64,000 nt of DNA from Truepera sp. bin119 (GTDB lineage: Bacteria > Deinococcota > Deinococci > Deinococcales > Trueperaceae). Location: contig MPNL01000008.1 of NCBI GenBank assembly GCA_002239005.1, forward strand, positions 1 through 64,000, written 5' to 3'. Both the position numbers and the translations under genes were made by a program. Of this stretch, positions 10,367 to 18,599 are shown one piece after another. Numbering within the stretch: position 1 is the first letter of the stretch; each line of letters opens with the position of its first letter. The notes below the pieces were generated by a model, which made no database searches, was not told the DNA's origin, and saw only the letters and a program-made list of their open reading frames with translations.

Positions 10367-10624
10367 GGTGGTGTGAGATTATCCCGCGCCCCTCCAGATC
10401 CAGCGAATCCGTCCTCGGAGATGCGTACCAGACCTTGGCGGAGCCCGTGGTTTTGGAATCGGTGCCGGTAGGGGAAGTGTGAAGGGGCGGTTTTCCAATA
10501 GGTTTCACCAGGTTTTGCCCAGGTCAGGGGTGGAACGAATGATCGAGCAATCGCTTTCCAGACGGGGATGACTTGATTGGAGAGAATGAATTGAAGGGGG
10601 TATGAGATAATCTCACACTACGAC
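10367..10624. repeat. Dispersed inverted-repeat element, copy B
   Basis: This roughly 258-bp element is bounded by inverted copies of the family terminus: GTGTGAGATTATC at the left (about 10371-10383) and GAGATAATCTCACAC at the right (about 10605-10618). Inside, 10396-10416 has the module GATCCAGCGAATCCGTCC, also present in copies D and E. It has no coding capacity and fills the gap between the rhodanese and DUF309 genes. Confidence 0.75.
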
Positions 10625-10835
10625 CTCCCTTCCCGCTTCGAGGACATAGGAATGAGGTAGAACAGGTCTCGTAAGCAGCACAGCGACGGTAAAGGTCGCC
10701 CCGCCCTGACCGCGCTAGCTGATGACGAAAGCTGCGACACTCGCCCCCCTTCGACCGCCCACCCGAGGATTACCAGGCGGCGGGCGCTCCGCTAAGCGTA
10801 GCCCAGGCCCCCGGTCCGCTCCAGATCAACAGAAC

Positions 10836-11183
10836 TCACGAGTCAGGTCCAGGGGCAAGCCTAGGTATCCTCGGGATCGCTGATGTGTCCCGAAGGGCCA
10901 TATGGACACGGGCCTCAAGTTCCCTAATATCGATCCCAAAATATCGATTCGGAACTAGGGCTAGGTGCCGAAGCGCTTTGGCATAGTTACGGCGGCCACC
11001 CCGTTGGCTACCCATCCCCCTCGCCTTGTGCAGCGCGGCCGCCAAGAGGATCATGCCGCCGAAGAAGTGCCGCTGGGTCCCCTTGGACTGAATCCACAGA
11101 GGTTCCCAGGACTCATGACTTTCCCAGTAAGAACCGGCCTCGAATTCAGACACGCCCTGTTCCCAGGCCTTCTGACGATCCAT
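10836..11183 (-). CDS. DUF309 domain protein
   Basis: This 115-residue helical protein has the DUF309 signature GSYWESHESWEPLW near residues 17-30 and HFFGGMILLAAALHK further on. The conserved Glu/His pairs suggest a metal site, but no function is established for the family. It starts at ATG 11183 and is read divergently from ubiX, with about 50 bp between the starts. DUF309 genes are frequent in Deinococcota and Firmicutes. Confidence 0.85.
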   Translation of the reverse strand: MDRQKAWEQGVSEFEAGSYWESHESWEPLWIQSKGTQRHFFGGMILLAAALHKARGMGSQRGGRRNYAKALRHLALVPNRYFGIDIRELEARVHMALRDTSAIPRIPRLAPGPDS

Positions 11184-11232
11184 CCCCGAAAGTATACGGC
11201 CTCGGCAACGGGACCTGAGGTATGGTGAAAGC

Positions 11233-11820
11233 GTGACCGGCAGCCCAACTCCACCCTCCCGGCTCGTAGTTGGGATCTCCGGTGGCAGTGGAATGGTCTA
11301 CGCCCTCGACCTCCTCAAGACCTTAGTGCCGCTCCCGGTGGAGGTCCACCTAGTGGTCACAGCCGGGGCCAAACAGGTGATCCCTACTGAGCTCGATGAG
11401 ACGATCCATGAACTCGAAGAGAGGGCTGACAGGGTCTACAAGAACACCGACCTAGGTGCCGCCATAGCCTCTGGCTCGTATCTCTTTCAGGGCATGGCGG
11501 TGATCCCGTGCAGCGCTGGAACGCTGGCGAAGATCGCCCAAGGGCTCACCGACAACCTTCTAACCCGCGCGGCCCATGTCACACTCAAGGAGCGGCGACC
11601 CCTGATCCTTGTGATCCGAGAGGCACCATTTCCCCGGCCGATGTTGGTCAACATGCTCGCAGCGTACGACTCCGGTGCCACGATCCTTCCCGCCTCACCC
11701 AGCTTCTACCACCGACCCGAAGGAGTTGAGGAACTCATAGGGACCGTGACAGCCCGGACGCTTGACCGCCTCAGTATTGAGCACGACAGATCCCCACGGT
11801 GGAGGGGTACCGAAGATTAG
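11233..11820 (+). CDS. ubiX: Flavin prenyltransferase UbiX
   Basis: This 195-residue flavoprotein family member starts at GTG 11233. It has the N-terminal FMN/phosphate loop GISGGSGMVYALDLL, the mid-protein PCSAGTLAKIAQGLTDNLLTRAAHVTLKERRPLI region (residues about 97-125), and EAPFPRPMLVNM where the prenyl phosphate binds. UbiX makes prenylated FMN for UbiD-type decarboxylases; no ubiD is in the window. Its stop codon directly abuts the ispD start, so the isoprenoid-using and isoprenoid-making genes are co-transcribed. Confidence 0.92.
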   Translation: MTGSPTPPSRLVVGISGGSGMVYALDLLKTLVPLPVEVHLVVTAGAKQVIPTELDETIHELEERADRVYKNTDLGAAIASGSYLFQGMAVIPCSAGTLAKIAQGLTDNLLTRAAHVTLKERRPLILVIREAPFPRPMLVNMLAAYDSGATILPASPSFYHRPEGVEELIGTVTARTLDRLSIEHDRSPRWRGTED

Positions 11821-12486
11821 ATGGATCCCGGGACCGGCTTTTCCGCACTGATTCCGGCGGCCGGGAAGGGGCAGCGCCTAGGTCGGGGGCCGAAGGCATT
11901 TGTTAGGCTCGGTGCTCGAACGTTGATCCAGCATGTCGTCGATGCCTTCCGGCCCCACGCAGCGGAGATCCTGGTCGCAGTGCCTGAAGAGCAGTTGGAG
12001 GAAGCCGCCGCCCTCCTGCCCGGCGTGCAAGTCCTCGCAGGGGAGAATACGCGTCAGGGGACGGTAGCAACCCTACTCTCCCAAGCACATAGCGACATTG
12101 TTCTTATACACGACGCTGCCAGACCCTTTCTTAGCGGTGACATGATCCAGAGAACGACTGAGGCGGCAATCGAGAGGGGGGCCGCCACAGCTGTGGTGGC
12201 TATCTTTGACACCGTGATCGATATCGAGCGAAACCAGACCATAAATCGTTCACGGTTCAGGGCTGTCCAGACCCCACAAGGTTTCCATCGAGACCTGCTC
12301 CTGCGAGCCCACCGTCAGGCATCCGATCATGGGTACCGAGCCACTGATGACGCCGATCTGGTCCGTGCCCTCGGGTTGCCGGTAGCTCTCGTGGAAGGCA
12401 ACCCTCTGCTATTCAAGGTGACCACGCCAGAGGATCTCCTGTTGGCCCGTGCACTGGCGCAGAGCGGGACTAGTGAGCAGACCTAG
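11821..12486 (+). CDS. ispD: 2-C-methyl-D-erythritol 4-phosphate cytidylyltransferase
   Basis: This 221-residue protein catalyses the CTP-dependent third step of the MEP isoprenoid pathway. It has the nucleotidyltransferase loop PAAGKGQRLG near residues 12-21, ENTRQGTV, HDAARPF, and the closing QTPQGF and TDDADLV motifs, so all key residues are present. It begins immediately at the ubiX stop and overlaps the ispE start by 14 bp. Confidence 0.95.
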   Translation: MDPGTGFSALIPAAGKGQRLGRGPKAFVRLGARTLIQHVVDAFRPHAAEILVAVPEEQLEEAAALLPGVQVLAGENTRQGTVATLLSQAHSDIVLIHDAARPFLSGDMIQRTTEAAIERGAATAVVAIFDTVIDIERNQTINRSRFRAVQTPQGFHRDLLLRAHRQASDHGYRATDDADLVRALGLPVALVEGNPLLFKVTTPEDLLLARALAQSGTSEQT

Positions 12487-13385
12487 CCTGCACCTGAAGG
12501 CACCTGCGAAAATCAACCTCGGACTCGGGGTCCTGGCCAAGCGGGGAGATGGGTTTCACGAGATCGACACTCTCATGGTTAGGCTTGCCCTGCACGATGT
12601 CGTCACTCTCGAACCTACACTGGGGGATATCTCACTCATCACCAACGATTCCGGCCTCCCTGTGGACGATGGCAACCTTGCAGTCCGAGCAGCCCGCTTC
12701 TACCTGGAGGCCGCAGGCGCAAAGGCCGGTGTGAAGATTACCCTGGAGAAGCGGGTCCCCGTAGCGGCAGGCCTTGGGGGGGGGGCGGGGAGGAGGGGGG
12801 GTGGGGAGAAATATCCCGGGGGGAAGGGGGGTCCCCGTAGCGGCAGGCCTTGGGGGGGGCGCGAGCGACGCTGCAGCCGTCCTACTGGGTCTCGCCGAAC
12901 TACACCCTGGTAGGGTCAACCTGTTCAACCTTGCCCGGAATCTTGGAAGCGACGTACCTTTCTTCCTCCTGAAGAAGACCGCTGCTAGAGCACGTGGTCG
13001 TGGTGAGAAGTTGGAGCCGGTCGATCTCCCCTCTAGAGCACTGGTCCTCGTGAATCCTGGGATCAAGATTCGCGCCTCCGACGCTTACGCTGCCCTCCAG
13101 AGCTTCACCCCTCGCCTTCGTGTTAAGAGGATCGTATCAGGGCTCGAGGGCCTCGAGCCCTTACGGTATTTCAACGGCCTCCAAGCGGGCGTGACCCTTG
13201 CCCATCGCAGCGTTCGCGAGGTGCTGGTGGCCCTCCGCAATGCGGGGTTGCAAGGTGTGCTAATGAGCGGGTCGGGAACAACTTGCTTCGGCCTAGCAGC
13301 GGATCGGGATCACGCCCAGGAGGTGGCCTCCTCACTCCATAACACCTTTCCCTCGTGGTGGGTGAACGCGACCACATTCGCCTGA
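12473..13385 (+). pseudogene. ispE: ispE interrupted by a frameshifting 76-bp insertion
   Basis: IspE phosphorylates CDP-methylerythritol in the MEP pathway. The N-terminal half (VSRPSLHLKAPAKINLGLG, GTG at 12473 overlapping ispD) and the C-terminal half (GASDAAAVLLGL to the end) are both intact, but in different frames. They meet at the GHMP-kinase ATP loop PVAAGLGGGxSDAA, whose coding sequence occurs twice (12755 and 12831), separated by G-rich filler. Removing 76 bp restores one continuous kinase of usual length. Either the gene is broken or the insertion is a sequencing or assembly error in a poly-G tract. The pathway is essential where used, so the second reading is plausible. Confidence 0.85.
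12754..12860. repeat. Short duplication with poly-G filler inside ispE
   Basis: The stretch GTCCCCGTAGCGGCAGGCCT followed by a run of G appears at 12755 and again at 12831. Between them lies an almost pure G/A tract with a small AATATCCC core. The 76-bp offset is not a multiple of three. The first G run is ten long and the second eight. Confidence 0.85.
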
Positions 13386-13610
13386 ACTGCCAAGGCACGA
13401 ACGGCTCGGAACAGCGCTCGTACCGCCGATCGACCTTGCACCGCGTGGGGTCTCCTTCTCCCTCCTATTGCCACTGGTAGTCTCCAGTAGAGAAGGCCTG
13501 GCCACTCCCTCGAACTTACTGAGTGACCCGATACTCTTTTCGATTCGATGTCTTCGGAGACCTGCCCTGGTCAGTCCTAACTCAACAATAGCCACTAGCT
13601 ACCGCGTCGT

Positions 13611-14125
13611 GATCGTATCGTGAGCTCATCTCTACTCCCCGAAGGAAGGAAAGGTCCTGGTAGCACCAGCTGGCTAGACCGACCTCAACCGGTCTGGCCC
13701 CCAGCGCTCAACTGCAGGCAGGCAGGCCCAACCTCGAGGCCCGCAAGTTCTGCGGAGACCGGCTCTGTTACCAGGAGCGGATTCGCCCAAGCGAGTCCAA
13801 GAGCCCTTCCCAAGGGCGGACCAGACCCGTAGAGTCCCTACCCCCAACGGGGGACCCCGGCTTTGGCCCTCTTCGGGGCTTCGAGTTGCGGGTCTGGAAC
13901 AGCTGAGGTCAGAACAGCGGTAGCGCCCGGACCAGATCGGGAGCGGCTATCGGGGTTCTGGGGACATCGGACCATAGCTGGAGCTAGATTCACTCAAGCC
14001 TTTACCCAACCACAGGGTGGAAGCGGATCTGTCCTGCCGAATCTAGGGATGTTCGGGAATGGCCAAGACGGATTCGCTCACCTACCTATCCGGGTGGGGG
14101 GCAGAGGTGATCTCACGTTACGATC
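13611..14125. repeat. Dispersed inverted-repeat element, copy C
   Basis: This roughly 515-bp element has matching ends: GATCGTATCGTGAGCTCATC at 13611 and, inverted, GATCTCACGTTACGAT-like sequence ending at 14125. The left 310 bp is the reverse complement of copy A at 1-330. The right part shares GACGGATTCGCT and the preceding module with copy D. No plausible protein is encoded. The remaining DNA between ispE and the TPP riboswitch (13386-13610, 14126-14392) shows nothing recognisable. Confidence 0.75.
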
Positions 14126-14392
14126 CAGAGCCGCGTGCGGAGCAGTTATGAGATGGCTTCCTGCCCCGCGCTCCGCAGTGACGGGGAATCTGGGAAGGGC
14201 TTCACGGAGCACGGTCAGGGGGGGCTCCCACTACAGCCCTGCCGAGATGCACTCCCTAGTCCTCCAGTCGACACCGAGCCGGCGAAGACAGTCCCGGCAC
14301 CGGCCGACCCGAACCGGGAGGAGTGTTTCTTCCGGTGGCCGGGGCCGCTCCGAGTTTGACAACTACTTCCCGACACGGTACCGTTATGAGAA

Positions 14393-14498
14393 TCACCAGG
14401 GGTGCCCGCTTGCGAGTTCTGCATTGGGCAGAGCGCGCACTTGGGCTGAGAGCACACCCTCGAACCTGAACCCGCTAGTACGGGCGTAGGCAGTGTGA
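14393..14498 (+). promoter_or_regulatory. TPP riboswitch (thi box)
   Basis: The aptamer cores are clear. GGGGTGCCC lies at 14399-14407, GGCTGAGAGCACACCCT at 14444-14460, GAACCTGAACCCG at 14462-14474, and the closing GGGCGTAGGCAG at 14482-14493. The outer P1 stem can pair TCAC (14393-14396) with GTGA (14495-14498). It sits directly upstream of the thiamine-binding-protein gene, which agrees with its identity. Binding of thiamine pyrophosphate should shut the gene off. Confidence 0.92.
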
Positions 14499-14517
14499 CC
14501 GCCGGTCAGAACCCGAG

Positions 14518-14552
14518 CTTCCTTCCCTGGTGATGTGGAAGGGAGTCTTTTT
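14518..14552 (+). promoter_or_regulatory. Expression platform hairpin covering the thiB ribosome site
   Basis: CTTCCTTCC (14518-14526) can pair with GGAAGGGAG (14537-14545), giving a 9-bp stem (one G-U) with a 10-nt loop. The 3' arm is itself the only purine-rich ribosome site before the GTG at 14553, and TCTTTTT follows the stem. The hairpin could therefore block translation or act as an intrinsic terminator. Which one operates cannot be told from sequence. Confidence 0.65.
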
Positions 14553-15611
14553 GTGCGCACCACCCTCATTCTCCTCACCTTGCTACTCCTCGCCGAGAGC
14601 GCCACAGCCCAGAGGCTGAAAGTGCTCACTCACGACTCGTTTGCCGTCCCTGAAGCGGTCGTGGAGGCCTTTACCGCCCAAACCGGGATCGAGGTCGAGT
14701 TCCTCTCCGGGGGCGACGCTGGCGAGGCCGTGAACCGCGCCATCCTCACCCGAGCACGCCCTCTCGCCGACGTCCTCTTCGGGGTTGACAACAGCCTCAT
14801 AGCCCGGGCGATCCGGGAAGGGGTCTTTGAACCCTACCTGAGCCCGGCACTCGGTGGGGTGCCCGAGGCGTTGCGCTTCGACCCCAGCGGATCCGTAACC
14901 CCTGTCGACGTGGGATACGTGAACTTCAATCTGGACAGAGCCTTCTTCGAAACCAGCAGTCTTGAGCCCCCTACCGATCTTACCGACCTCACCAAGCCAG
15001 CCTTCCGGGGTCTAACGGCAGTCGAGAACCCCGCCACCAGCAGCCCCGGCCTCGCCTTCCTGCTGGCCACTGTCGTCCGTTTCGGTGAGGGGGGTAGTTA
15101 CGACTGGCTCGACTTCTGGGCCGACCTGCGCGCCAACGATGTACACGTCTCAGCGGGCTGGACTGAGGCCTACTACGGCGCCTTTAGCCGCTACGGCGGC
15201 GACCGTCCGGTAGTCCTCTCCTACGCCACCAGCCCGGCAGCGGAGGTCATCTTCTCCGAAGCGCCGCTCAACAGGGCCCCCACGATCAACCTGTTCTGCC
15301 AGGCCTGCGCCTACCGCCAGATCGAGGCGGTAGGTATCCTTGCCGGCACCGAGCGCCGAGCAGAGGCCGAGGCCTTTATCGACTTCATGCTCAGTCCCAC
15401 TTTCCAGGCCAGCATCCCCCTGAACATGTTCGTCTACCCCGCAGTGGCGAACATAGAACTCCCCGAAGCCTTCGACCTCTTCGCACCGATTCCCCAGGGC
15501 TCCGAGGTGGCCGAACTGCCGCCGGAGACCGTCGAGGCTCACCAGCAGCGCTGGCTCGAGCAGTGGACGAAGGTCGTCATGCAGGGAAGGGATCCGAGCG
15601 AGGTTCGCTGA
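14553..15611 (+). CDS. thiB: Thiamine ABC transporter substrate-binding protein
   Basis: This 352-residue periplasmic binding protein has a signal peptide (RTTLILLTLLLLAESATA). The mature part begins like ThiB/TbpA (LKVLTHDSFAVPEAVVEAF) and contains LADVLFGVDNSL and PVDVGYVNFNLD. Start GTG 14553 is chosen because GGAAGGGAG lies 7 bp before it and the protein then begins at the signal peptide. A GTG at 14535 lies within the hairpin. The upstream TPP riboswitch strongly supports thiamine uptake. The usual thiP permease and thiQ ATPase are not adjacent, so they must be elsewhere or replaced. Confidence 0.92.
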   Translation: MRTTLILLTLLLLAESATAQRLKVLTHDSFAVPEAVVEAFTAQTGIEVEFLSGGDAGEAVNRAILTRARPLADVLFGVDNSLIARAIREGVFEPYLSPALGGVPEALRFDPSGSVTPVDVGYVNFNLDRAFFETSSLEPPTDLTDLTKPAFRGLTAVENPATSSPGLAFLLATVVRFGEGGSYDWLDFWADLRANDVHVSAGWTEAYYGAFSRYGGDRPVVLSYATSPAAEVIFSEAPLNRAPTINLFCQACAYRQIEAVGILAGTERRAEAEAFIDFMLSPTFQASIPLNMFVYPAVANIELPEAFDLFAPIPQGSEVAELPPETVEAHQQRWLEQWTKVVMQGRDPSEVR

Positions 15612-15702
15612 GCTCCCGGCAGACGGGCCGTGGCAGGACGCTGCCGGAAGTCCTCAGAGACTTGCTCGACGGAATCGGCGCTAGCCCGCCCTCCGGCAGC
15701 GG

Positions 15703-16533
15703 TCAGAGGAGCGCAGTCCGGATGGCTGCGAACATCGTCTCGGTCGGCGCCGCGCGACCGAGCCAGATCTCGAACGCCTCCGCTCCCTGATATACCAGCA
15801 TCGGCAGACCGTTCTGGACAACGAGCCCTGCCAACTCCGACTCTCGCAGCAGTCGGGTCCGCTCAGGTCGGTAGATCAGGTCGACCACGACCCCCTGCCG
15901 GGGCACCAGCCCGCCTGGAAGGGGCGACGCCTCGGTATCGACGCCGTGCTCCATTCCGACGGTGGTGGCGTTCACCAGGAGCTGTGCCCAGCCTAGGCTG
16001 CCTTCCAGTCCGCCAGCGACCACCGGCTCGACCGGCCCGAGGTGGCTGAAGGTCTCCGCCAATTCCACCGCCCGAGCCGTCGTCCGGTTGTACACCGCAA
16101 GCCGTGACACCCCGGCTCGAAGCAGGGCGGCCGCCACTCCCTTGGCGGCCCCCCCGGCACCGAGCAGGAGCACCCTTGAGCCCTCAGGGTCGAAGCCGAT
16201 ATCGGCCAGCCCCCGGAGAAAGCCTGAACCATCGGTGTTGTGACCTGTGAGGTGACCGCCACAGTTGACCACGGTGTTGACCGCACCGACGGTGTCTGCC
16301 GACCCGCTGAGCTCATCCACAAGCTGTGCTACCACAACCTTGTGGGGTACGGAGACATTGGCACCGAGGAACTCCGGTCCCCTCAACTCCTCTACTGCCC
16401 CGGGCAGCCCCTCCGGGGGAACGTCGAGCGCCTCATACCGTGCTGGGATGTCGAGGTGGAGGAGGGCGGCATTGTGCATGGTGGGACTGAGGCTGTGCCC
16501 CGCCGGGTGGGCCAACAGGACGATCCGCTTCAC
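15703..16533 (-). CDS. aroE: Shikimate dehydrogenase
   Basis: This 276-residue NADPH-dependent enzyme reduces 3-dehydroshikimate in chorismate synthesis. The substrate site GHSLSPTMHNAAL lies at about 12-24, and NVSVPHK supplies the catalytic Lys about residue 65. NTDGSGF supplies the Asp, and LLGAGGAAKGVAAAL is the Rossmann loop. The end VYQGAEAFEIW is also family-typical. It overlaps the threonine aldolase gene by 4 bp and is the last gene of the 22.5-to-15.7 kb minus-strand run. It converges on thiB. Confidence 0.94.
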   Translation of the reverse strand: MKRIVLLAHPAGHSLSPTMHNAALLHLDIPARYEALDVPPEGLPGAVEELRGPEFLGANVSVPHKVVVAQLVDELSGSADTVGAVNTVVNCGGHLTGHNTDGSGFLRGLADIGFDPEGSRVLLLGAGGAAKGVAAALLRAGVSRLAVYNRTTARAVELAETFSHLGPVEPVVAGGLEGSLGWAQLLVNATTVGMEHGVDTEASPLPGGLVPRQGVVVDLIYRPERTRLLRESELAGLVVQNGLPMLVYQGAEAFEIWLGRAAPTETMFAAIRTALL

Positions 16534-17558
16534 ACCGTGGTGGTCCTCCCCTCCAGCACCCGAGTGACCGCGTCCGCCGCCATCTCGATCTCGCCGTCGC
16601 TGATCTGGTGGTGGGTGACGAAGCGGATCCGATCGGGGGCCATCGAGCCGGCCCGAACCCCCTCTCGCTCGAGGGCAGCGACGAGGCCGGGGGCGTCCGC
16701 CACAGTGGCGAAGACCATGTTGGTCTGCAGCTCAGCGAGGTTCACCTCAAAGCCTGGGAGTCCCATCAGCCGCTCACCGAGCCGGCGGGCTCGCCTGTGG
16801 TCGTCGACAAGGCGCTCTACCCCCTCGGTAACGGCCACGATCCCGGCAGCGGCGATCACGCCCGCCTGGCGCATGCCACCCCCAAGGATCTTCCGGTTCC
16901 GGTGCGCTCGCTCGATGAACTCACGGCTTCCGAGCAGGACCGTCCCAACCGGTGCGCCGAGGCCCTTGCTGAGGCAGAGTGAGGCCGAGTCGAAGGGGGC
17001 ACACACCTCCGCGATGTCGACCCTCAGCGCCACCGCAGCGTTGAAGGCGCGGGCGCCGTCGAGATGGATCGGTAACCCCTCGAAGCGGGCGAAATCCCCC
17101 AGCTGACGCTGCACCTCCAGCGGCACCACAGTGCCTCCGGCGCTATTGTGGGTGTTCTCCAGCACGATCGCCCCAGGCGGGGCGTAGTGAACACTGCGCC
17201 GCACCGCTCTCCTGACTACAGCAAGCTCCGGCACCCCTAACGGGGCCCTCACAGGTCGGGGCACTAGCCCGGCATAGACCGCCATCCCCCCCAACTCGCT
17301 ATCGTAGGTGTGAGCCCCCTCCGGAACGATGACCTCGAGGCCGCGGCCAGCGTGGGTTGACAGGGCCGTCAGGTTGCTCATGGTGCCCGAAGGCATGAGC
17401 AGGCCCGCTTCGAAACCGGTCCGTTCAGCCATCAGGTCCTGCAGCCGGTTGACGGTGGGGTCCTCTCCGTAGACGTCGTCGCCCACTTCGGCCGCAGCCA
17501 TCGCGCGACGCATTGAGGGTGTGGGCCGGGTAATGGTGTCGGATCGCAGGTCGATCAT
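16530..17558 (-). CDS. Threonine aldolase (low-specificity type)
   Basis: This 342-residue fold-type I PLP enzyme cleaves threonine to glycine and acetaldehyde. It shows LRSDTITRPTPSMRRAM at the start, DDVYGEDPTVNRL near residue 28, LENTHNSAGG, IHLDGARAFNAA, and the PLP-binding Lys in CLSKGLGAPVG. All are hallmarks of the LtaE/GLY1 family. It is followed by aroE with a 4-bp overlap and preceded by a threonine dehydratase, so two threonine-degrading enzymes are adjacent. Confidence 0.93.
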   Translation of the reverse strand: MIDLRSDTITRPTPSMRRAMAAAEVGDDVYGEDPTVNRLQDLMAERTGFEAGLLMPSGTMSNLTALSTHAGRGLEVIVPEGAHTYDSELGGMAVYAGLVPRPVRAPLGVPELAVVRRAVRRSVHYAPPGAIVLENTHNSAGGTVVPLEVQRQLGDFARFEGLPIHLDGARAFNAAVALRVDIAEVCAPFDSASLCLSKGLGAPVGTVLLGSREFIERAHRNRKILGGGMRQAGVIAAAGIVAVTEGVERLVDDHRRARRLGERLMGLPGFEVNLAELQTNMVFATVADAPGLVAALEREGVRAGSMAPDRIRFVTHHQISDGEIEMAADAVTRVLEGRTTTV

Positions 17559-17613
17559 GTCCTAGAGAATAGCGAACGACAGCCCGGCTGGTGGGCGATT
17601 GGGAGGCGCCGGA

Positions 17614-18570
17614 CTAGAGACCGAACCACTCCCGGTAGCTGCACAGATCGGCCAGCGAGACGTTGCCTCCACAGACCAGCAGGACGAGGTGATCGTCGGG
17701 GCCGAAGCGGGAGGCCAGGCGTCTAGCCGCAGCCAGGGTGCTCCCGGTCGCAAGCTCGGTGACTAGCTTGGCCCGCTCCAGGAACCACCCGACAGCCGCA
17801 AAGGCCTCGGCGTCCGAGATGGTGAGGACCTCCTCAACATGGTCGCGAACCTGCTCGAAGGCGAACTGCGAGGTGAAGGGGGCGCCCAGGGTGCGTGCCA
17901 GCGAGGTGGGGGTCATCTCCACCGGCTCGCCGGCGCGGAGCGACCGAGCCATCACGTCGGCCCCCTCGGTCTCGACCCCCCAGACCCGAACAGCTGGCTT
18001 GATCCCCTTGAGGGCGGTGACCACCCCGGAGATCAGGCCACCCCCACCGATGCTGACGATCACGTCGGTAGTCTCGGGGAGATCCTCGAGGATCTCGAGT
18101 CCCGCGGTGCCATTGCCCGCCATCATCTCGGGGTGGGCGAAGGGATCGATATAGCTCCAGCCCTCCCCCTCGAACCGGCGGGCCTGTTCGAACGCCTCGG
18201 CGATGGAGGGGCTGAAGAAGACCTCAGCACCGTAGCTGCGGGTCGCCTCGACATAGTTGACGGGGGTCCCCTCGGCCATGCAGATTCGGACCGGTATCCC
18301 CAACTCGCGGCCCGCGTAGGAGGCCCCCTGGGCGAAGTTGCCCCCGCTCACGCCGACGACTCCGCTCCGGCGCTCCGCTTCGTCCAGGACGAGGATCTGG
18401 TTTATTGCGCCCCGCGACTTGAAGGAGCCGGTCTTCTGGAACAGCTCGAGCTTGAGGTAGATGCTGGTGCCGAACCGGTCGCTCAAAGTGCTGTTCCGCT
18501 CCAGCCGGGTACGGCGCACATAGGGGGCGATGCGGCTCTGGGCAGACCTCACCATCTCCAGGGTGAGCAC
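17614..18570 (-). CDS. Threonine/serine dehydratase (PLP fold type II)
   Basis: This 318-residue catalytic domain has the Schiff-base Lys in TGSFKSRGA near residue 51. The phosphate-binding glycine loop is SIGGGGLISG around 170-180, and VCGGNVS lies near the end. It lacks the C-terminal ACT-like regulatory domain of biosynthetic IlvA, so it resembles the catabolic TdcB class that converts threonine to 2-oxobutyrate. Serine or threo-hydroxyaspartate are possible alternative substrates. It lies 29 bp after trmFO and 55 bp before the threonine aldolase. Confidence 0.88.
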   Translation of the reverse strand: MLTLEMVRSAQSRIAPYVRRTRLERNSTLSDRFGTSIYLKLELFQKTGSFKSRGAINQILVLDEAERRSGVVGVSGGNFAQGASYAGRELGIPVRICMAEGTPVNYVEATRSYGAEVFFSPSIAEAFEQARRFEGEGWSYIDPFAHPEMMAGNGTAGLEILEDLPETTDVIVSIGGGGLISGVVTALKGIKPAVRVWGVETEGADVMARSLRAGEPVEMTPTSLARTLGAPFTSQFAFEQVRDHVEEVLTISDAEAFAAVGWFLERAKLVTELATGSTLAAARRLASRFGPDDHLVLLVCGGNVSLADLCSYREWFGL

Positions 18571-18599
18571 GGTCTTCCTCCCTCAGTTGGCGTTCCAGG

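Noticed and set aside
12774-12830. Reading the downstream half of ispE as a separate gene with its own start
   Set aside because: The first codons (Gly/Arg-rich) are translated from the poly-G filler and do not resemble any protein start.
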